NCBI GenBank assembly: GCA_039024315.1
Contig: JBCCQN010000038.1
Location: 1-47,650, forward strand
Direction of reading: 5' to 3'
Length of the DNA stretch: 47,650 nucleotides
From: JBCAWW01 sp039024315
GTDB taxonomy: Bacteria > Bacteroidota > Bacteroidia > J057
How positions within the stretch are numbered: the first letter of the stretch is position 1; each line of letters opens with the position of its first letter. A model generated the notes under the pieces. It saw only the letters and a list, made by a program, of their open reading frames with translations. It was not told where the DNA came from and made no database searches. Shown in pieces: positions 1-7,875 of the stretch. The position numbers and the translations under genes were made by a program.

Positions 1-172
1 GGGAAGAATCTATCGATTCGCTTGCGAATTTCCCCTCTTGGGAGGGGCCAGGGGTGGGCATGACACCATCAGAACATGATTTTTTACCACTTTTTCGCTG
101 AATAATCCCTTAGCTTGACGCGAATGCGAAAGCTTTCGGGATACTTTCTACTGCTTAATTAAAACCAATACT
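1..172. repeat. Leading non-coding stretch with three small palindromes
   Basis: No gene is seen here. It holds ATTCGC-TT-GCGAAT (16-29), CCCCTC-TTGG-GAGGGG (32-47) followed by a G-rich CAGGGGTGGGC, and the palindrome core CGAAAGCTTTCG (127-138), which recurs elsewhere in the window. Such CCCCTC/GAGGGG palindromes look like dispersed non-coding repeats (inference). The promoter of the gene at 173 is not evident. Confidence 0.6.
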
Positions 173-649
173 ATGATTGATAAGGCGGTAAACACCATCA
201 TTTCTAAGCTTAAAACCAAAATGGGACTTGAGGGCAGTAAGCTCAGTTATGCCCAAGCGGATACAAACCAACTAGGTAAAATCCTATGTTCTGTTTCACA
301 TATCAATTTAGAGGCAGCTTTGGCTTCAAGGACCTATCGTCCTGAAAGACAGTCAATTGCTAATATCGGGGTCCTACGTTTCCGCTTAAGCTTTAGCGCT
401 AACTTTGAAGCCGCTGCTTACGTGGAAGGGCTGCGGCACCTGTCTACCATCTTACACTTCCTGCATCAACACTCATTGCTTACCGTCGAAAATACTCCTG
501 ACCTAGCAGAGGGGATCGATAAAATCGCCATTAGTCCTTTTGAATCAACAGAAGCAAAGGAGAGCCTACCAAGAATTGCTTTTGAGGTAAGAGTGATGCC
601 CCTAGAAAATGGCGATACGCAAGAGGCCATCAGCGCGAATATTATTTGA
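173..649 (+). CDS. DUF4255 / Pvc16-like protein (orphan)
   Basis: A 158-residue protein resembling the Pvc16 N-terminal domain (DUF4255), a small conserved component encoded with contractile injection (phage-tail-like) systems. Visible family-like features are the opening MIDKAVNTI, the central strand RFRLSFSANF followed by a helix ending in ILHFLHQHSLL, the phrase ENTPDLAEGIDKIAIS, and a final strand AFEVRVMPLENGD. The family's conserved tryptophan before the last strand is absent, so the protein may be divergent or shortened. No other injection-system gene lies downstream; the next gene is convergent 30 bases away. The region upstream of the window is unseen, so it could be the last gene of a cluster. 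Family call is by pattern recognition only. Confidence 0.5.
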   Translation: MIDKAVNTIISKLKTKMGLEGSKLSYAQADTNQLGKILCSVSHINLEAALASRTYRPERQSIANIGVLRFRLSFSANFEAAAYVEGLRHLSTILHFLHQHSLLTVENTPDLAEGIDKIAISPFESTEAKESLPRIAFEVRVMPLENGDTQEAISANII

Positions 650-679
650 AAGAGATAGAGAATAAGCGCTTGCCTAAGC

Positions 680-1585
680 TCAAAAATTACGAAAGCGTAG
701 GGCTAATCCGGTTTGCAAATAAAATGATGGCTTGACGGGATTATTATAAACGCTATTGACGAGAGGCTCATTTTGCAAGCTAAAGTGTCTATTAGCTCTG
801 GAAATAAGGGTCCCCATTTTAACAAAAAGAGAGAAGCGTTCTGCGAAGTAGAAATCATTAAAAACAGTCATCGCATAGGGATAATACGGAAAAGCTTCAG
901 AGAAAGAAGTGATATAGCTATTTGGCTGATTTTGAAATTCCGAAACTACAAAGCTCATCCCCATCTCTTTGACTTCAACTCCTGCGTACCAAAATTTCGG
1001 CTTAATCGCATATTCTAGATAAGCGTGCGAAAAAAGTATAGTGGAGAAGTATAGCCTATCATTAATATTCCAATCGACACCCAGCACTGGGAAAACCCAC
1101 GGTCCAAAAGGTTGATCGGAATAAAGTACCCCGAAGGTCCATATTAGTTCTTCAGATTTACCATAATGAAGATTGGCCGAGAAAGAATTCTGAAAGGCAG
1201 AATTGATACTGCTTTGATAATCCGAAACGGCGGCAAGGCCAATGGAAACACTAGAGGCCCAAGATAAATTTTTCCAGTTTTTGAGCCATCCCAAACCGAT
1301 ACTAGTATTGTGGATATTGAGAGTTTGAGGCTCATCTAATGTAGTTTTTAACTCTAGGCCCTGATAAGCCAAGCCCACACTCAACAAGTCGCCTTGATAG
1401 TTAAGGTCCCAGCCATAAGCTCCCGAGAAGTTGATATGCTGTCTCGAGAGCTTAGTACTAGTACCAGGGATACTTGATGGGGTGAAGTAGTCGTAGGAGA
1501 GATGGAGCAACTCATCATAGCTACTCTGGGCGTAAATTGTTTGATAACTCAAGAGACCCACTATCAACCAAAATAATCTATTCAT
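680..1585 (-). CDS. Outer-membrane beta-barrel protein (DUF6268-like)
   Basis: About 301 residues from the ATG at 1585. A longer reading frame back to 1630 exists, but the ATG at 1585 gives a clean signal peptide (MNRLFWLIVGLLSYQTIYAQ, cleavage after YAQ) and overlaps the stop of the upstream YceI gene by 8 bases, which suggests translational coupling. The mature part alternates short amphipathic strands rich in Tyr, Phe and Gly, and ends in LALRFRNF, a C-terminal aromatic as in outer-membrane barrels. It resembles DUF6268 barrels of Bacteroidota; specific cargo is unknown. It is the last gene of an operon with the YceI and redoxin/monooxygenase-like genes. A mini-hairpin element (834-851) is embedded and encodes part of YFAERFS. 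Confidence 0.7.
   Translation of the reverse strand: MNRLFWLIVGLLSYQTIYAQSSYDELLHLSYDYFTPSSIPGTSTKLSRQHINFSGAYGWDLNYQGDLLSVGLAYQGLELKTTLDEPQTLNIHNTSIGLGWLKNWKNLSWASSVSIGLAAVSDYQSSINSAFQNSFSANLHYGKSEELIWTFGVLYSDQPFGPWVFPVLGVDWNINDRLYFSTILFSHAYLEYAIKPKFWYAGVEVKEMGMSFVVSEFQNQPNSYITSFSEAFPYYPYAMTVFNDFYFAERFSLFVKMGTLISRANRHFSLQNEPLVNSVYNNPVKPSFYLQTGLALRFRNF
834..851 (+). repeat. Mini-hairpin element copy 1
   Basis: Tail AAGCGTT (834-840), stem CTGC/GTAG with one G-T pair, loop GAA. Inside the barrel gene, antisense to it. Confidence 0.7.
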
Positions 1586-2114
1586 CTGCTTTGAGAACAC
1601 AGTTAATTTTGATGATAACTTCATCACCAATCGTATCGAGAAAGCCGGAACCTCCCACCGAAAAATCTTGGCGATCGATGGTGATCTCGCCCGAAAAAGT
1701 GGCGTTTTCGTAAGTAAAAGGAATGGATATTTGCTTGCTCGTACCTTTGATTGTCAGGCTGCCGTTTAGGATATATTGCTCACCTGATTTTTTTACCTCT
1801 TTAGCAGAGAACGTTATGTTGGGATGACTTGCAGCATGGAAAAATTCCTCCTCTTGCAGGTGCTCATCTCGAGTAGAGTTATCGGTAAAAATTGATTTAA
1901 CCGGAATGCTAATCTCAAATGAGCTTTCCTCTAGCTTATCAGGCGAAAAATTAATTGTGCCAGAAAAGCGACGAAATTTCCCTTCCACGTCTAGTCCCAA
2001 ATTGGTGACGACAAAGTCGATAGAGGATTTTGCTAGATCAATTTCCTGAGCAAGGCCCAAGCTACTTTGAGTTAATAAAAGCAGTAGGCAAAGAGTTTTT
2101 ATGAATCGATTCAT
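1578..2114 (-). CDS. YceI family periplasmic protein
   Basis: 178 residues with a signal peptide (MNRFIKTLCLLLLLTQSSLGLAQ) followed by the YceI lipocalin-like fold. Visible signatures are IDFVVTNLGLDVEGKFRRFSGTI near the N-terminus, the central STRDEHLQEEEFFHAASHPNITF, the strand SLTIKGTSKQISIPF, and the ending NCVLKADE. YceI proteins bind long apolar molecules such as polyprenols or quinones in the periplasm; the ligand here is unknown. It begins 4 bases after the stop of the 819-residue fusion gene and overlaps the start of the barrel gene by 8, so the three are one operon. Association with a haem/copper protein would fit a redox-related role (inference). Confidence 0.9.
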   Translation of the reverse strand: MNRFIKTLCLLLLLTQSSLGLAQEIDLAKSSIDFVVTNLGLDVEGKFRRFSGTINFSPDKLEESSFEISIPVKSIFTDNSTRDEHLQEEEFFHAASHPNITFSAKEVKKSGEQYILNGSLTIKGTSKQISIPFTYENATFSGEITIDRQDFSVGGSGFLDTIGDEVIIKINCVLKADE

Positions 2115-2118
2115 GGGG

Positions 2119-4578
2119 TTAGTTTAAAGTCTTCTTAATTATTCTACCATCACTAGCCAGTTCTTGTTTAAGATCAGCATTATCGGGGTGATAGCTAAGC
2201 CCCTGTTTGAGGATAGCTTCGGCCTTAGCGTCTTTACCTTGGGCATAGTAATGCTTGCCGAGCTCCCAGTAGGCCAAAGCAAATTTGGCTTCGTGGCTTA
2301 GCTTTTCTTGAGCCATGATCAACTCTTGGAGGATGCGTACCCCTTCTTTTTCATACTGTTCCACACCAGCGTTCAGCATGATTCTAGCGTACGAAAATTG
2401 AGTATTCCAAGGCGCTGATTGGGAATGCATCTTTGCATAAAGTTGGTCTCCGGCTTTGGTGGACTCTTTGATCATCCGTTTTTCATCAAAAGAAAAATAG
2501 GCCTCCGTTAGTGCTAGCTCAGCACAATTGACGAGAAAAGCTGGGTCGTTCTTGTAGCGATTTTTTTCCTTCTCTAGTAGGGAGAGCAGTTTGTCCCCCA
2601 TGCGAGATTCGATGATGCTGTAGAGCAGCTTTTGTCCTTCCTCACTCCAAATATCACATTGAGCAAACTGCTCTTTGATTGAGCTGAGGTTTTGCTCATT
2701 GACCACAATCCGTTCAGATAAAGGATAAAAATGCTCGAAAGAAGCAAAAGATGCAATGATCATCTTCCCATAGTCCGCTGGATTAAGCGGTATGTAACTA
2801 AAATACACTTCACACATTTCGTCTGAAGACCCCCATCCCCAATAGATCTCTTCTGCCGGATAGTTGGGGTTGTCATAATTGTCATCCGAATTGTCATACT
2901 CAAAATCAGCTTTGATAATACTACCTTTGGGGATCAGCATGAGTTCTCGTAGGGTGTACACACTTTGCCAGCGCAAATCCCAATCATCGAGTTTCAAAAG
3001 ATTTTGAGTCCTACCATCTGGAAATTGTACTTCTACATTTACACGCTTGCCAATGTAATGCATATGCGGGGTCAAATCATATAACTCTATATCAGCGGGG
3101 ACGTAGGCCCAAACAGACTTTTTATAGCTAGAGGTATTGGCAGGAATTTGCAACTTCTGCGTACCTATGATGGAGCCAGTAATGTACTTATTGACGGCTT
3201 CTTTGGCATAATAGATACCGACATAACTCTTATCAGTAGTCGCTTTTCCGTAAAGGTGATAGTGATTTTCAAAAGCTAACTCAGCATCTTGTTCTACATA
3301 AAACCCTACTCCCTCAGGATAAGAATAGGGCCCTAGGCCCGGTGCCCAGCCACAGACAGAAACCGCGCTCCCAAATTCCATTGTCCCCCCTTTTTCAAAA
3401 GCATCATAACCAGGTTTGGGATCTTCCTGATCGTACTGCCTCAGTTTGCCGGTATAATCCACAAAGATGGTAGAATGATGCACTACAGCCGGATCTCCTG
3501 CTTTGAAATCAATGGCTTGGATCACTTTGCCTTTGGGGATCTTGCCCTGCATGACAAAGACACGATATTGATCATCGCCTTCGGCTGGCAAATCATAAGG
3601 TTCCATTTCGAGAATCAGGTCTGGCTCGCCTAGCTTCCATTCTCCGCTCGCAAATTCCTGTGGAGGTAAGAGGTCTTTTGCTTCCCCCTCTGCTAAGCCT
3701 GCTTTTACCCACTGACCGATAAGGTCAATTTCATAGTCAGTCAAGCTATGCTCATTGGCAAAATGACCATAATCTTTTTCCGCTTTCCAGATGGGCATAT
3801 AGCCCTTGCGCGTAACAAACTCCACCATACCTGCCCTGCGGGCCACCTCATCATAGGTCAAAAGTGAGAATGGTCCAATATCATTGGGCTTGTGGCAGCT
3901 CGCACAATTGGCCCTTAAGATGGGTTCAATCTCTTTGTTATAACTAACAAGCTTATCTTCAGTTGGCCAGGGCTGAAAAATGCAACCTTTAGCGATCTGA
4001 TGAGGCACCGCTACTTCTTTGCCTTGAGCTACGGCTTTGATGGCATCAAGTAGATCGTTATGGCGTGGATTACGATTGATCTTGCCTACATCGGCAAATT
4101 GATCGTTGATTCTGCCGTGGTAGCGCAATTGATCATAGATATCAAACAGGAAACTCTCTGGTACGACTGTAGGCTCTATCTGATGGGCTAAATCACCATT
4201 TGCATCAAAAATCAAAGGGAATTGAATGTCAAACTCCGCCTTAAACTTTTGGGCCTCTTGCCAACTTGCTTTGCTATTAGAGATCACGCCATAAAAGCGA
4301 ACCCCTTCTTTTTGAGATTGGAGATAAATGTTATTAAGCTCTGGGATCAAGCGTTGTGAGATCACACAGCCTACTTCTAAAAAGACTAAGGCTACTGGAG
4401 AAGCTTTTTTATTCTCTATTCCGAGATGATGCACCTTACCATCACTATCAATTTTTCTGGCAGATATGATGTGGTACTGAGGCTCTTTTTGTTCTATGCT
4501 CTGGACGCTAAATCCAAAAGCGATGCAGCCGATCAATAGCACTGCTACTGACCGAAGCCACCAATGATTATTGGGCAT
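2119..4578 (-). CDS. Redoxin - cytochrome c - copper monooxygenase-like - TPR fusion protein
   Basis: 819 residues. An N-terminal membrane/signal segment (about 8-27) is followed by a thioredoxin-like domain (about 35-190) with one cysteine in EVGCVIS at residue 71. A single c-type haem motif CASCH (225-229) follows. Next is a region like the dopamine-beta-monooxygenase/copper type II ascorbate-dependent fold (about 310-620) with candidate metal histidines in VVHHS (367-368), NHYHLYG (439, 441) and PHMHYIG (505, 507). The last 180 residues are helical and TPR-like. Related 'redoxin domain-containing' proteins occur in Bacteroidota and Planctomycetes; the substrate is not known. Probably periplasm-facing. 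It heads an operon with the YceI and barrel genes, and a CRP-type site lies about 52-67 bases upstream. Confidence 0.8.
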   Translation of the reverse strand: MPNNHWWLRSVAVLLIGCIAFGFSVQSIEQKEPQYHIISARKIDSDGKVHHLGIENKKASPVALVFLEVGCVISQRLIPELNNIYLQSQKEGVRFYGVISNSKASWQEAQKFKAEFDIQFPLIFDANGDLAHQIEPTVVPESFLFDIYDQLRYHGRINDQFADVGKINRNPRHNDLLDAIKAVAQGKEVAVPHQIAKGCIFQPWPTEDKLVSYNKEIEPILRANCASCHKPNDIGPFSLLTYDEVARRAGMVEFVTRKGYMPIWKAEKDYGHFANEHSLTDYEIDLIGQWVKAGLAEGEAKDLLPPQEFASGEWKLGEPDLILEMEPYDLPAEGDDQYRVFVMQGKIPKGKVIQAIDFKAGDPAVVHHSTIFVDYTGKLRQYDQEDPKPGYDAFEKGGTMEFGSAVSVCGWAPGLGPYSYPEGVGFYVEQDAELAFENHYHLYGKATTDKSYVGIYYAKEAVNKYITGSIIGTQKLQIPANTSSYKKSVWAYVPADIELYDLTPHMHYIGKRVNVEVQFPDGRTQNLLKLDDWDLRWQSVYTLRELMLIPKGSIIKADFEYDNSDDNYDNPNYPAEEIYWGWGSSDEMCEVYFSYIPLNPADYGKMIIASFASFEHFYPLSERIVVNEQNLSSIKEQFAQCDIWSEEGQKLLYSIIESRMGDKLLSLLEKEKNRYKNDPAFLVNCAELALTEAYFSFDEKRMIKESTKAGDQLYAKMHSQSAPWNTQFSYARIMLNAGVEQYEKEGVRILQELIMAQEKLSHEAKFALAYWELGKHYYAQGKDAKAEAILKQGLSYHPDNADLKQELASDGRIIKKTLN

Positions 4579-4599
4579 AAAATGAGATTATTGTTTGCT

Positions 4600-4607
4600 C
4601 AATTATA
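4600..4607 (-). promoter_or_regulatory. Possible -7 element for the redoxin fusion operon
   Basis: The minus strand reads TATAATTG, one mismatch from the Bacteroidota TAnnTTTG. It lies about 22 bases before the ATG. The CRP-type site then falls near -44 relative to the expected start of transcription, about where a class II activator binds. Confidence 0.3.
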
Positions 4608-4629
4608 CGTAATGCCACTAAATACAGCC

Positions 4630-4645
4630 TGTGAGCTATATCACA
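4630..4645. promoter_or_regulatory. CRP-type operator TGTGA-N6-TCACA
   Basis: TGTGA-GCTATA-TCACA is an exact match to the enterobacterial CRP half-sites and spacing. It sits between the Crp/Fnr regulator gene and the operon 2119-4578. The regulator's recognition helix (SRETISRI) keeps the Arg-Glu-x3-Arg residues that read TGTGA in E. coli CRP. Confidence 0.6.
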
Positions 4646-4652
4646 AAATCAT

Positions 4653-5204
4653 TTATACTTGAGCTCTAATCCGACTAATGGTTTCTCTGGAGACCCCAAT
4701 GATGGAGGCAATGTCAGAAGTGGAGGCTCGCTGGACGAGCTGGGGGTAATTTTCTAAAATGAATCGATAGTTTTCCAAGGTCGATAGATTGGGTGATTTC
4801 TTGGCAAAGTAATCGTAAAACCCAATGGAGAATTCATAATAGGAATTGAGCAGATATAGAAAGTCTATATGCTGATGCTTTAAAAAATCCACATCTTCTC
4901 GATGCAAAGAGAGTAAGCTCGCTTCTTCGTTTGCTTTAAAGCACTCCATACTAGGCATACGACCTAGATAACTATGCCAAGAGGTCAGCATCTCGCCTTC
5001 AAAATACACCCAGCTAGTGTAGTGCTTACCGTTTTCAGAATGAAAAGACTTAATACTACCAGATTCAAGAAAAAACAGTCGATCGCAAATACTACCGGCT
5101 CGAATGAGTAGCTTATCCTTTTTCAAACAGATTCTTTCTGCTCTTGCTTCAATGGCCTTGAGGGTACTTGCCTCTAATGGGTAGATATTTTGAAATATTT
5201 GCAT
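4653..5204 (-). CDS. Crp/Fnr family transcriptional regulator
   Basis: 183 residues from the ATG at 5204; the frame is open to a TTG at 5243, but the ATG is more likely. An N-terminal cyclic-nucleotide-binding-type beta-roll (about 10-110; DKLLIRAG, LFFLESGSIKSF) is followed by a dimerisation helix and a C-terminal helix-turn-helix, STSDIASIIGVSRETISRIR, at the extreme end. The ligand pocket lacks the full cAMP-binding RxS phosphate cassette, so the effector is unclear. The recognition helix matches that of E. coli CRP at the contact residues. A perfect CRP-type site lies just beyond its stop, in front of the redoxin/YceI/barrel operon, which it probably controls (inference). Confidence 0.88.
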   Translation of the reverse strand: MQIFQNIYPLEASTLKAIEARAERICLKKDKLLIRAGSICDRLFFLESGSIKSFHSENGKHYTSWVYFEGEMLTSWHSYLGRMPSMECFKANEEASLLSLHREDVDFLKHQHIDFLYLLNSYYEFSIGFYDYFAKKSPNLSTLENYRFILENYPQLVQRASTSDIASIIGVSRETISRIRAQV

Positions 5205-5346
5205 GTCTAAGGACTGAATTGAAATCACACCGATGGCATACAAAGTACTCTCTTTGTATCCTAAACAGCCTTATGACAAGCCAAAATCTAGCCTCCCCTA
5301 ATTTGCTTGCCAAAACGGGGGTGGCTGCTAGCTGAAATAACGACTC

Positions 5347-6084
5347 CTAAAAGGCCACCGCTTGCCGATAATGTGGTACTGCTTCCAAGCTCGGCTTATG
5401 GTCTACGATGGCTTGCATGAGAGATTTGATGTGATTGACATGCAATTCATCCGTCCCAAAAGGTAGCACATAATAGAGGCCTTCTTCGAGGGTCGGATCC
5501 ATCAAAAAGCGTTTGAAGTATCGTTGGATGTAGTTTCTTACTTCGTAGAACGATTGACACAATTCTTTTACAATCTGGGGGCGATTGTCAAGGACAAACA
5601 TCAAGTCTTCAAAATCTTCGCTCAGCCGAAAATCGCCTTCTGCTTTGTTGAGGAAGGACTCAATTTTGGCCGCGATAAAATAAGCTGGGGTAAAGGAGCG
5701 AACCCGCATATCTTCACTGATAGGGTAGGATTGGGCATGAAAGATGCCCTCATCCAACCAACGATACTTGTAAGCGAGGCTTTCTCGATTACGAGCCAGT
5801 ATGTTGACCGCTATCCCTTGATATCGCCAACGGTGTTGAAAATGATTGATCGCTTCTTCTTTGACAAAACCGCGATCCGACAACCATTCTTCCCACTGAA
5901 AATAGTCGTTCAGGGCCAAGGAGCCGAGAATACAATCAACTTCGCCTACCACCCGGTTTTGGGCAGCAGCATACTTGGGTACGTATAAGCTAAGGGTTGA
6001 TCCGCCTAGGTAAAAGACCTTCTTGTTGAGATCTCCAAATCCTTGCGCGACTTTTTCAATTAAGGAATAGCTATTGTCCGGCAT
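5347..6084 (-). CDS. AbiEii-like nucleotidyltransferase, candidate toxin
   Basis: 245 residues from the ATG at 6084 (an in-frame TTG lies at 6096). The N-terminal nucleotidyltransferase signature is YLGGSTLSLYV followed by GEVDCIL; the usual DxD is ExD here. Later segments FTPAYFIAAKIESFLN and DFRLSEDFEDLMFVLDNR match the helical part of the AbiEii/MNT-type family, where the second region holds a conserved Lys/Glu and Asp. Members transfer nucleotides to tRNA or proteins and act as toxins in toxin-antitoxin or abortive-infection modules (family knowledge). The start overlaps the HTH gene by 14 bases, so the two are translated together. Target is unknown; the altered acidic motif leaves open whether it is active. 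Confidence 0.75.
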   Translation of the reverse strand: MPDNSYSLIEKVAQGFGDLNKKVFYLGGSTLSLYVPKYAAAQNRVVGEVDCILGSLALNDYFQWEEWLSDRGFVKEEAINHFQHRWRYQGIAVNILARNRESLAYKYRWLDEGIFHAQSYPISEDMRVRSFTPAYFIAAKIESFLNKAEGDFRLSEDFEDLMFVLDNRPQIVKELCQSFYEVRNYIQRYFKRFLMDPTLEEGLYYVLPFGTDELHVNHIKSLMQAIVDHKPSLEAVPHYRQAVAF

Positions 6085-6607
6085 AAACTGGTTCAATCAT
6101 TATACGCTTGCGTAATTCTTCGATAGCGATTTTCTGCTCGCGGGCACGACCTACTCTCACTGCGTCCAACAAAGCGAGCATTTCGTACAGTTGGGGATCG
6201 TGGCGGATAGCCTGGATCACGTTGGCATAGAGTGGATTTACAGCCTGCCCTCGCGTATTACCAACTGGACTAGGCCAAACATACATCTCTTCTGACAGGA
6301 TCAATTCCGAAAGCGGCTTAGCCGAGTGAGCCGTCGGAATTCCTCGTACTACGGAACCGGGTTGAGCCGGAAATACATATTTTAACCCATAGCTCAGAAA
6401 TTCCAAGAAAGAAGCTCTAAATACCTTACGTTTGGAAGCATCGACCAAGCGTGCTTGCTTAGATCGGTTCAGGGCTTCGGCTACTTCGGACTGACTGATA
6501 GTAAGAGAGGCGGAAATATCTGAATATCGCCAGGGCGTGTCACCTAGAAGTACAATTTTGAGCAAGATCACTACGTCCTGAGGGCGCATTCCGTTATGTT
6601 TCCGCAT
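6071..6607 (-). CDS. Winged-HTH protein, candidate antitoxin/autoregulator
   Basis: 178 residues (or 172 from the ATG at 6589, where homologue-like MRPQDVV begins). The N-terminal winged helix includes WRYSDISASLTISQSEVAEALNR with turn and recognition helix, at about residues 27-50. A conserved-looking middle follows (YVFPAQPGSVVRGIPTAHSA, then YVWPSP, GQAVNPLY) and a C-terminal helix, LLDAVRVGRAREQKIA. I recognise this pattern as a family found next to AbiEii-like nucleotidyltransferases, but I know of no assigned function. It overlaps the transferase gene and is preceded by a perfect 15-base palindrome, as expected for a self-repressing antitoxin (inference). Confidence 0.7.
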   Translation of the reverse strand: MRKHNGMRPQDVVILLKIVLLGDTPWRYSDISASLTISQSEVAEALNRSKQARLVDASKRKVFRASFLEFLSYGLKYVFPAQPGSVVRGIPTAHSAKPLSELILSEEMYVWPSPVGNTRGQAVNPLYANVIQAIRHDPQLYEMLALLDAVRVGRAREQKIAIEELRKRIMIEPVYAGQ

Positions 6608-6626
6608 AAATTAGATTTAAGTGTGG

Positions 6627-6641
6627 TTCGCGATTCGCGAA
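6627..6641. promoter_or_regulatory. Operator-like palindrome upstream of the HTH gene
   Basis: TTCGCGA-T-TCGCGAA has perfect 7-base arms around one base. It is 19 bases upstream of the first possible start of the HTH gene (37 from the second), in the 158-base divergent gap with the kinase gene. Likely binding site of the HTH protein (inference). Confidence 0.5.
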
Positions 6642-6750
6642 TAACAAATTACATATTATTCCTACCTATTACCACCAAAAATCGGCCCATCTTGCTCTTG
6701 GCCTTTCTCAATGTGTATTTTAGGGCTTTTTGGGCCAAAATTGACCAGTA

Positions 6751-6766
6751 TATTAGACATCTAATA
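6751..6766. promoter_or_regulatory. Palindrome abutting the kinase start codon
   Basis: TATTAGA-CA-TCTAATA, 7-base arms, ends on the A of the ATG at 6766. Could be an operator or a translation-blocking hairpin; could also be chance. Confidence 0.3.
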
Positions 6767-7800
6767 TGCACGCCGAAGTACTGATCGCCTACTTGAGACA
6801 ACACTTCCCTGATCTAGCGTTGTCTGGACCACCTGTATCCCTGCAGGGCGGCTTGCTCAATTATGTCTGGCGAGTCCCCACTCTACCCAATTCTATCATC
6901 GCTAAGTACACCCCTCCCTATATTGCCAGTGCGCCCCAGATTGCCATGGATGCGACACGGAGCCGGTTTGAAGCCGCTGCTTTGCGCTGGTGGGATGAGC
7001 AAAATAGCCCACTTGATACGATTAGACCCCCTCATCTTTTGCACGCCTTCGCCGAACGCTCCCTCATATTAATGGAAGATGTGGGCCCCGCACCAGATTT
7101 GGCGGCTGCCCTCAAGCAAATGGACCTTCCTACTGCCACCGCAACCGGTAAACTGATAGGTCAATTTATCGCCCATCTCCACCATAACACCTTTCAAAAC
7201 ACCCAATTAGCCCATCACTTCCAAAATGAAGGGGTACAAAGCGTTCGGCTAGCCGTACAATACAATTTGCTCCCAGCCTTGCAAAAAGCTCATATCCCTC
7301 AAGCGCAAGCGATAGCTGATCGCATCACCGAAGTAGGGCAATGGATCAATCAAGCGGGGATTTGTTTGATCATGGGCGATCTTTGGCCGCCTTCGATTTT
7401 GATCTCGGATGCCGGACCCCGCGTCATCGATTGGGAGTTTGCCCACTTTGGCTGGCCCATTCAGGACGTAGCCCACCTATCGGCGCATCTATGGATGCAG
7501 GCTCATATGGCTAAAGATGCTGCTCATCGAGAGGCTGTGCAAAACTGTCTCTTTTCCTTTTTGGAGACCTATTTTACCGCCTTCGGCGAACGATCAGCTC
7601 CAATAGAACCAAGAAGGCTCTATTTTGTGCATGTTGGTGCCGAAATCTTGGCTCGAACCATAGGCGATTTTCAAGCAGGCTATTTGTATGATGGCCTAGT
7701 GCAGTCTGACCTTCGCATGCAGGAAGCACTTGATTTTGCCATTGAATCTATTTTAAGTCCTGCAACAGACAGCTTCTTTGGGCCATTTTTTGCTATATAG
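6766..7800 (+). CDS. APH-family phosphotransferase (kinase-like)
   Basis: 344 residues with the aminoglycoside/choline kinase-like fold. The Brenner-type catalytic loop reads IMGDLWPPSILI (about 203-214), in place of HGDxxxxN, so the usual His is Met and the magnesium-binding Asn is replaced by Ser. The metal-binding motif VIDWEFAHFG (about 221-230) is intact. N-terminal nucleotide-loop region: LQGGLLNYVWRV, with the probable ATP-lysine in IIAKYT. It resembles methylthioribose-kinase or sugar-kinase branches rather than antibiotic resistance enzymes; substrate unknown. The changed catalytic loop is worth noting. It is transcribed divergently from the HTH/nucleotidyltransferase pair and 75 bases ahead of the malic enzyme gene. 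Confidence 0.75.
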   Translation: MHAEVLIAYLRQHFPDLALSGPPVSLQGGLLNYVWRVPTLPNSIIAKYTPPYIASAPQIAMDATRSRFEAAALRWWDEQNSPLDTIRPPHLLHAFAERSLILMEDVGPAPDLAAALKQMDLPTATATGKLIGQFIAHLHHNTFQNTQLAHHFQNEGVQSVRLAVQYNLLPALQKAHIPQAQAIADRITEVGQWINQAGICLIMGDLWPPSILISDAGPRVIDWEFAHFGWPIQDVAHLSAHLWMQAHMAKDAAHREAVQNCLFSFLETYFTAFGERSAPIEPRRLYFVHVGAEILARTIGDFQAGYLYDGLVQSDLRMQEALDFAIESILSPATDSFFGPFFAI

Positions 7801-7833
7801 CCCCTTCTTAATGCAAAGGAACAAAAACGCAAG

Positions 7834-7849
7834 GATCACGATGGTGATC
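7834..7849. promoter_or_regulatory. Small hairpin before the malic enzyme gene
   Basis: GATCAC-GATG-GTGATC, six base pairs, 26 bases before the ATG. No T-run follows, so it is more likely regulatory than a terminator. Confidence 0.25.
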
Positions 7850-7875
7850 TAAAGTTTTCACACATCACATTTTTT

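Noticed and set aside
5290..5326. AGCC-CCCC / GGGG-GGCT hairpin as terminator of the nucleotidyltransferase gene
   Set aside because: Long loop and no adequate T-run on the minus strand.
5524..5988. 154-residue plus-strand frame in the nucleotidyltransferase gene
   Set aside because: No recognisable features, and the minus-strand gene has clear family motifs.
7048..7064. GCCGAACGCT in the kinase gene as another mini-hairpin
   Set aside because: The bases before it do not pair to form a stem; it lacks the defining structure.
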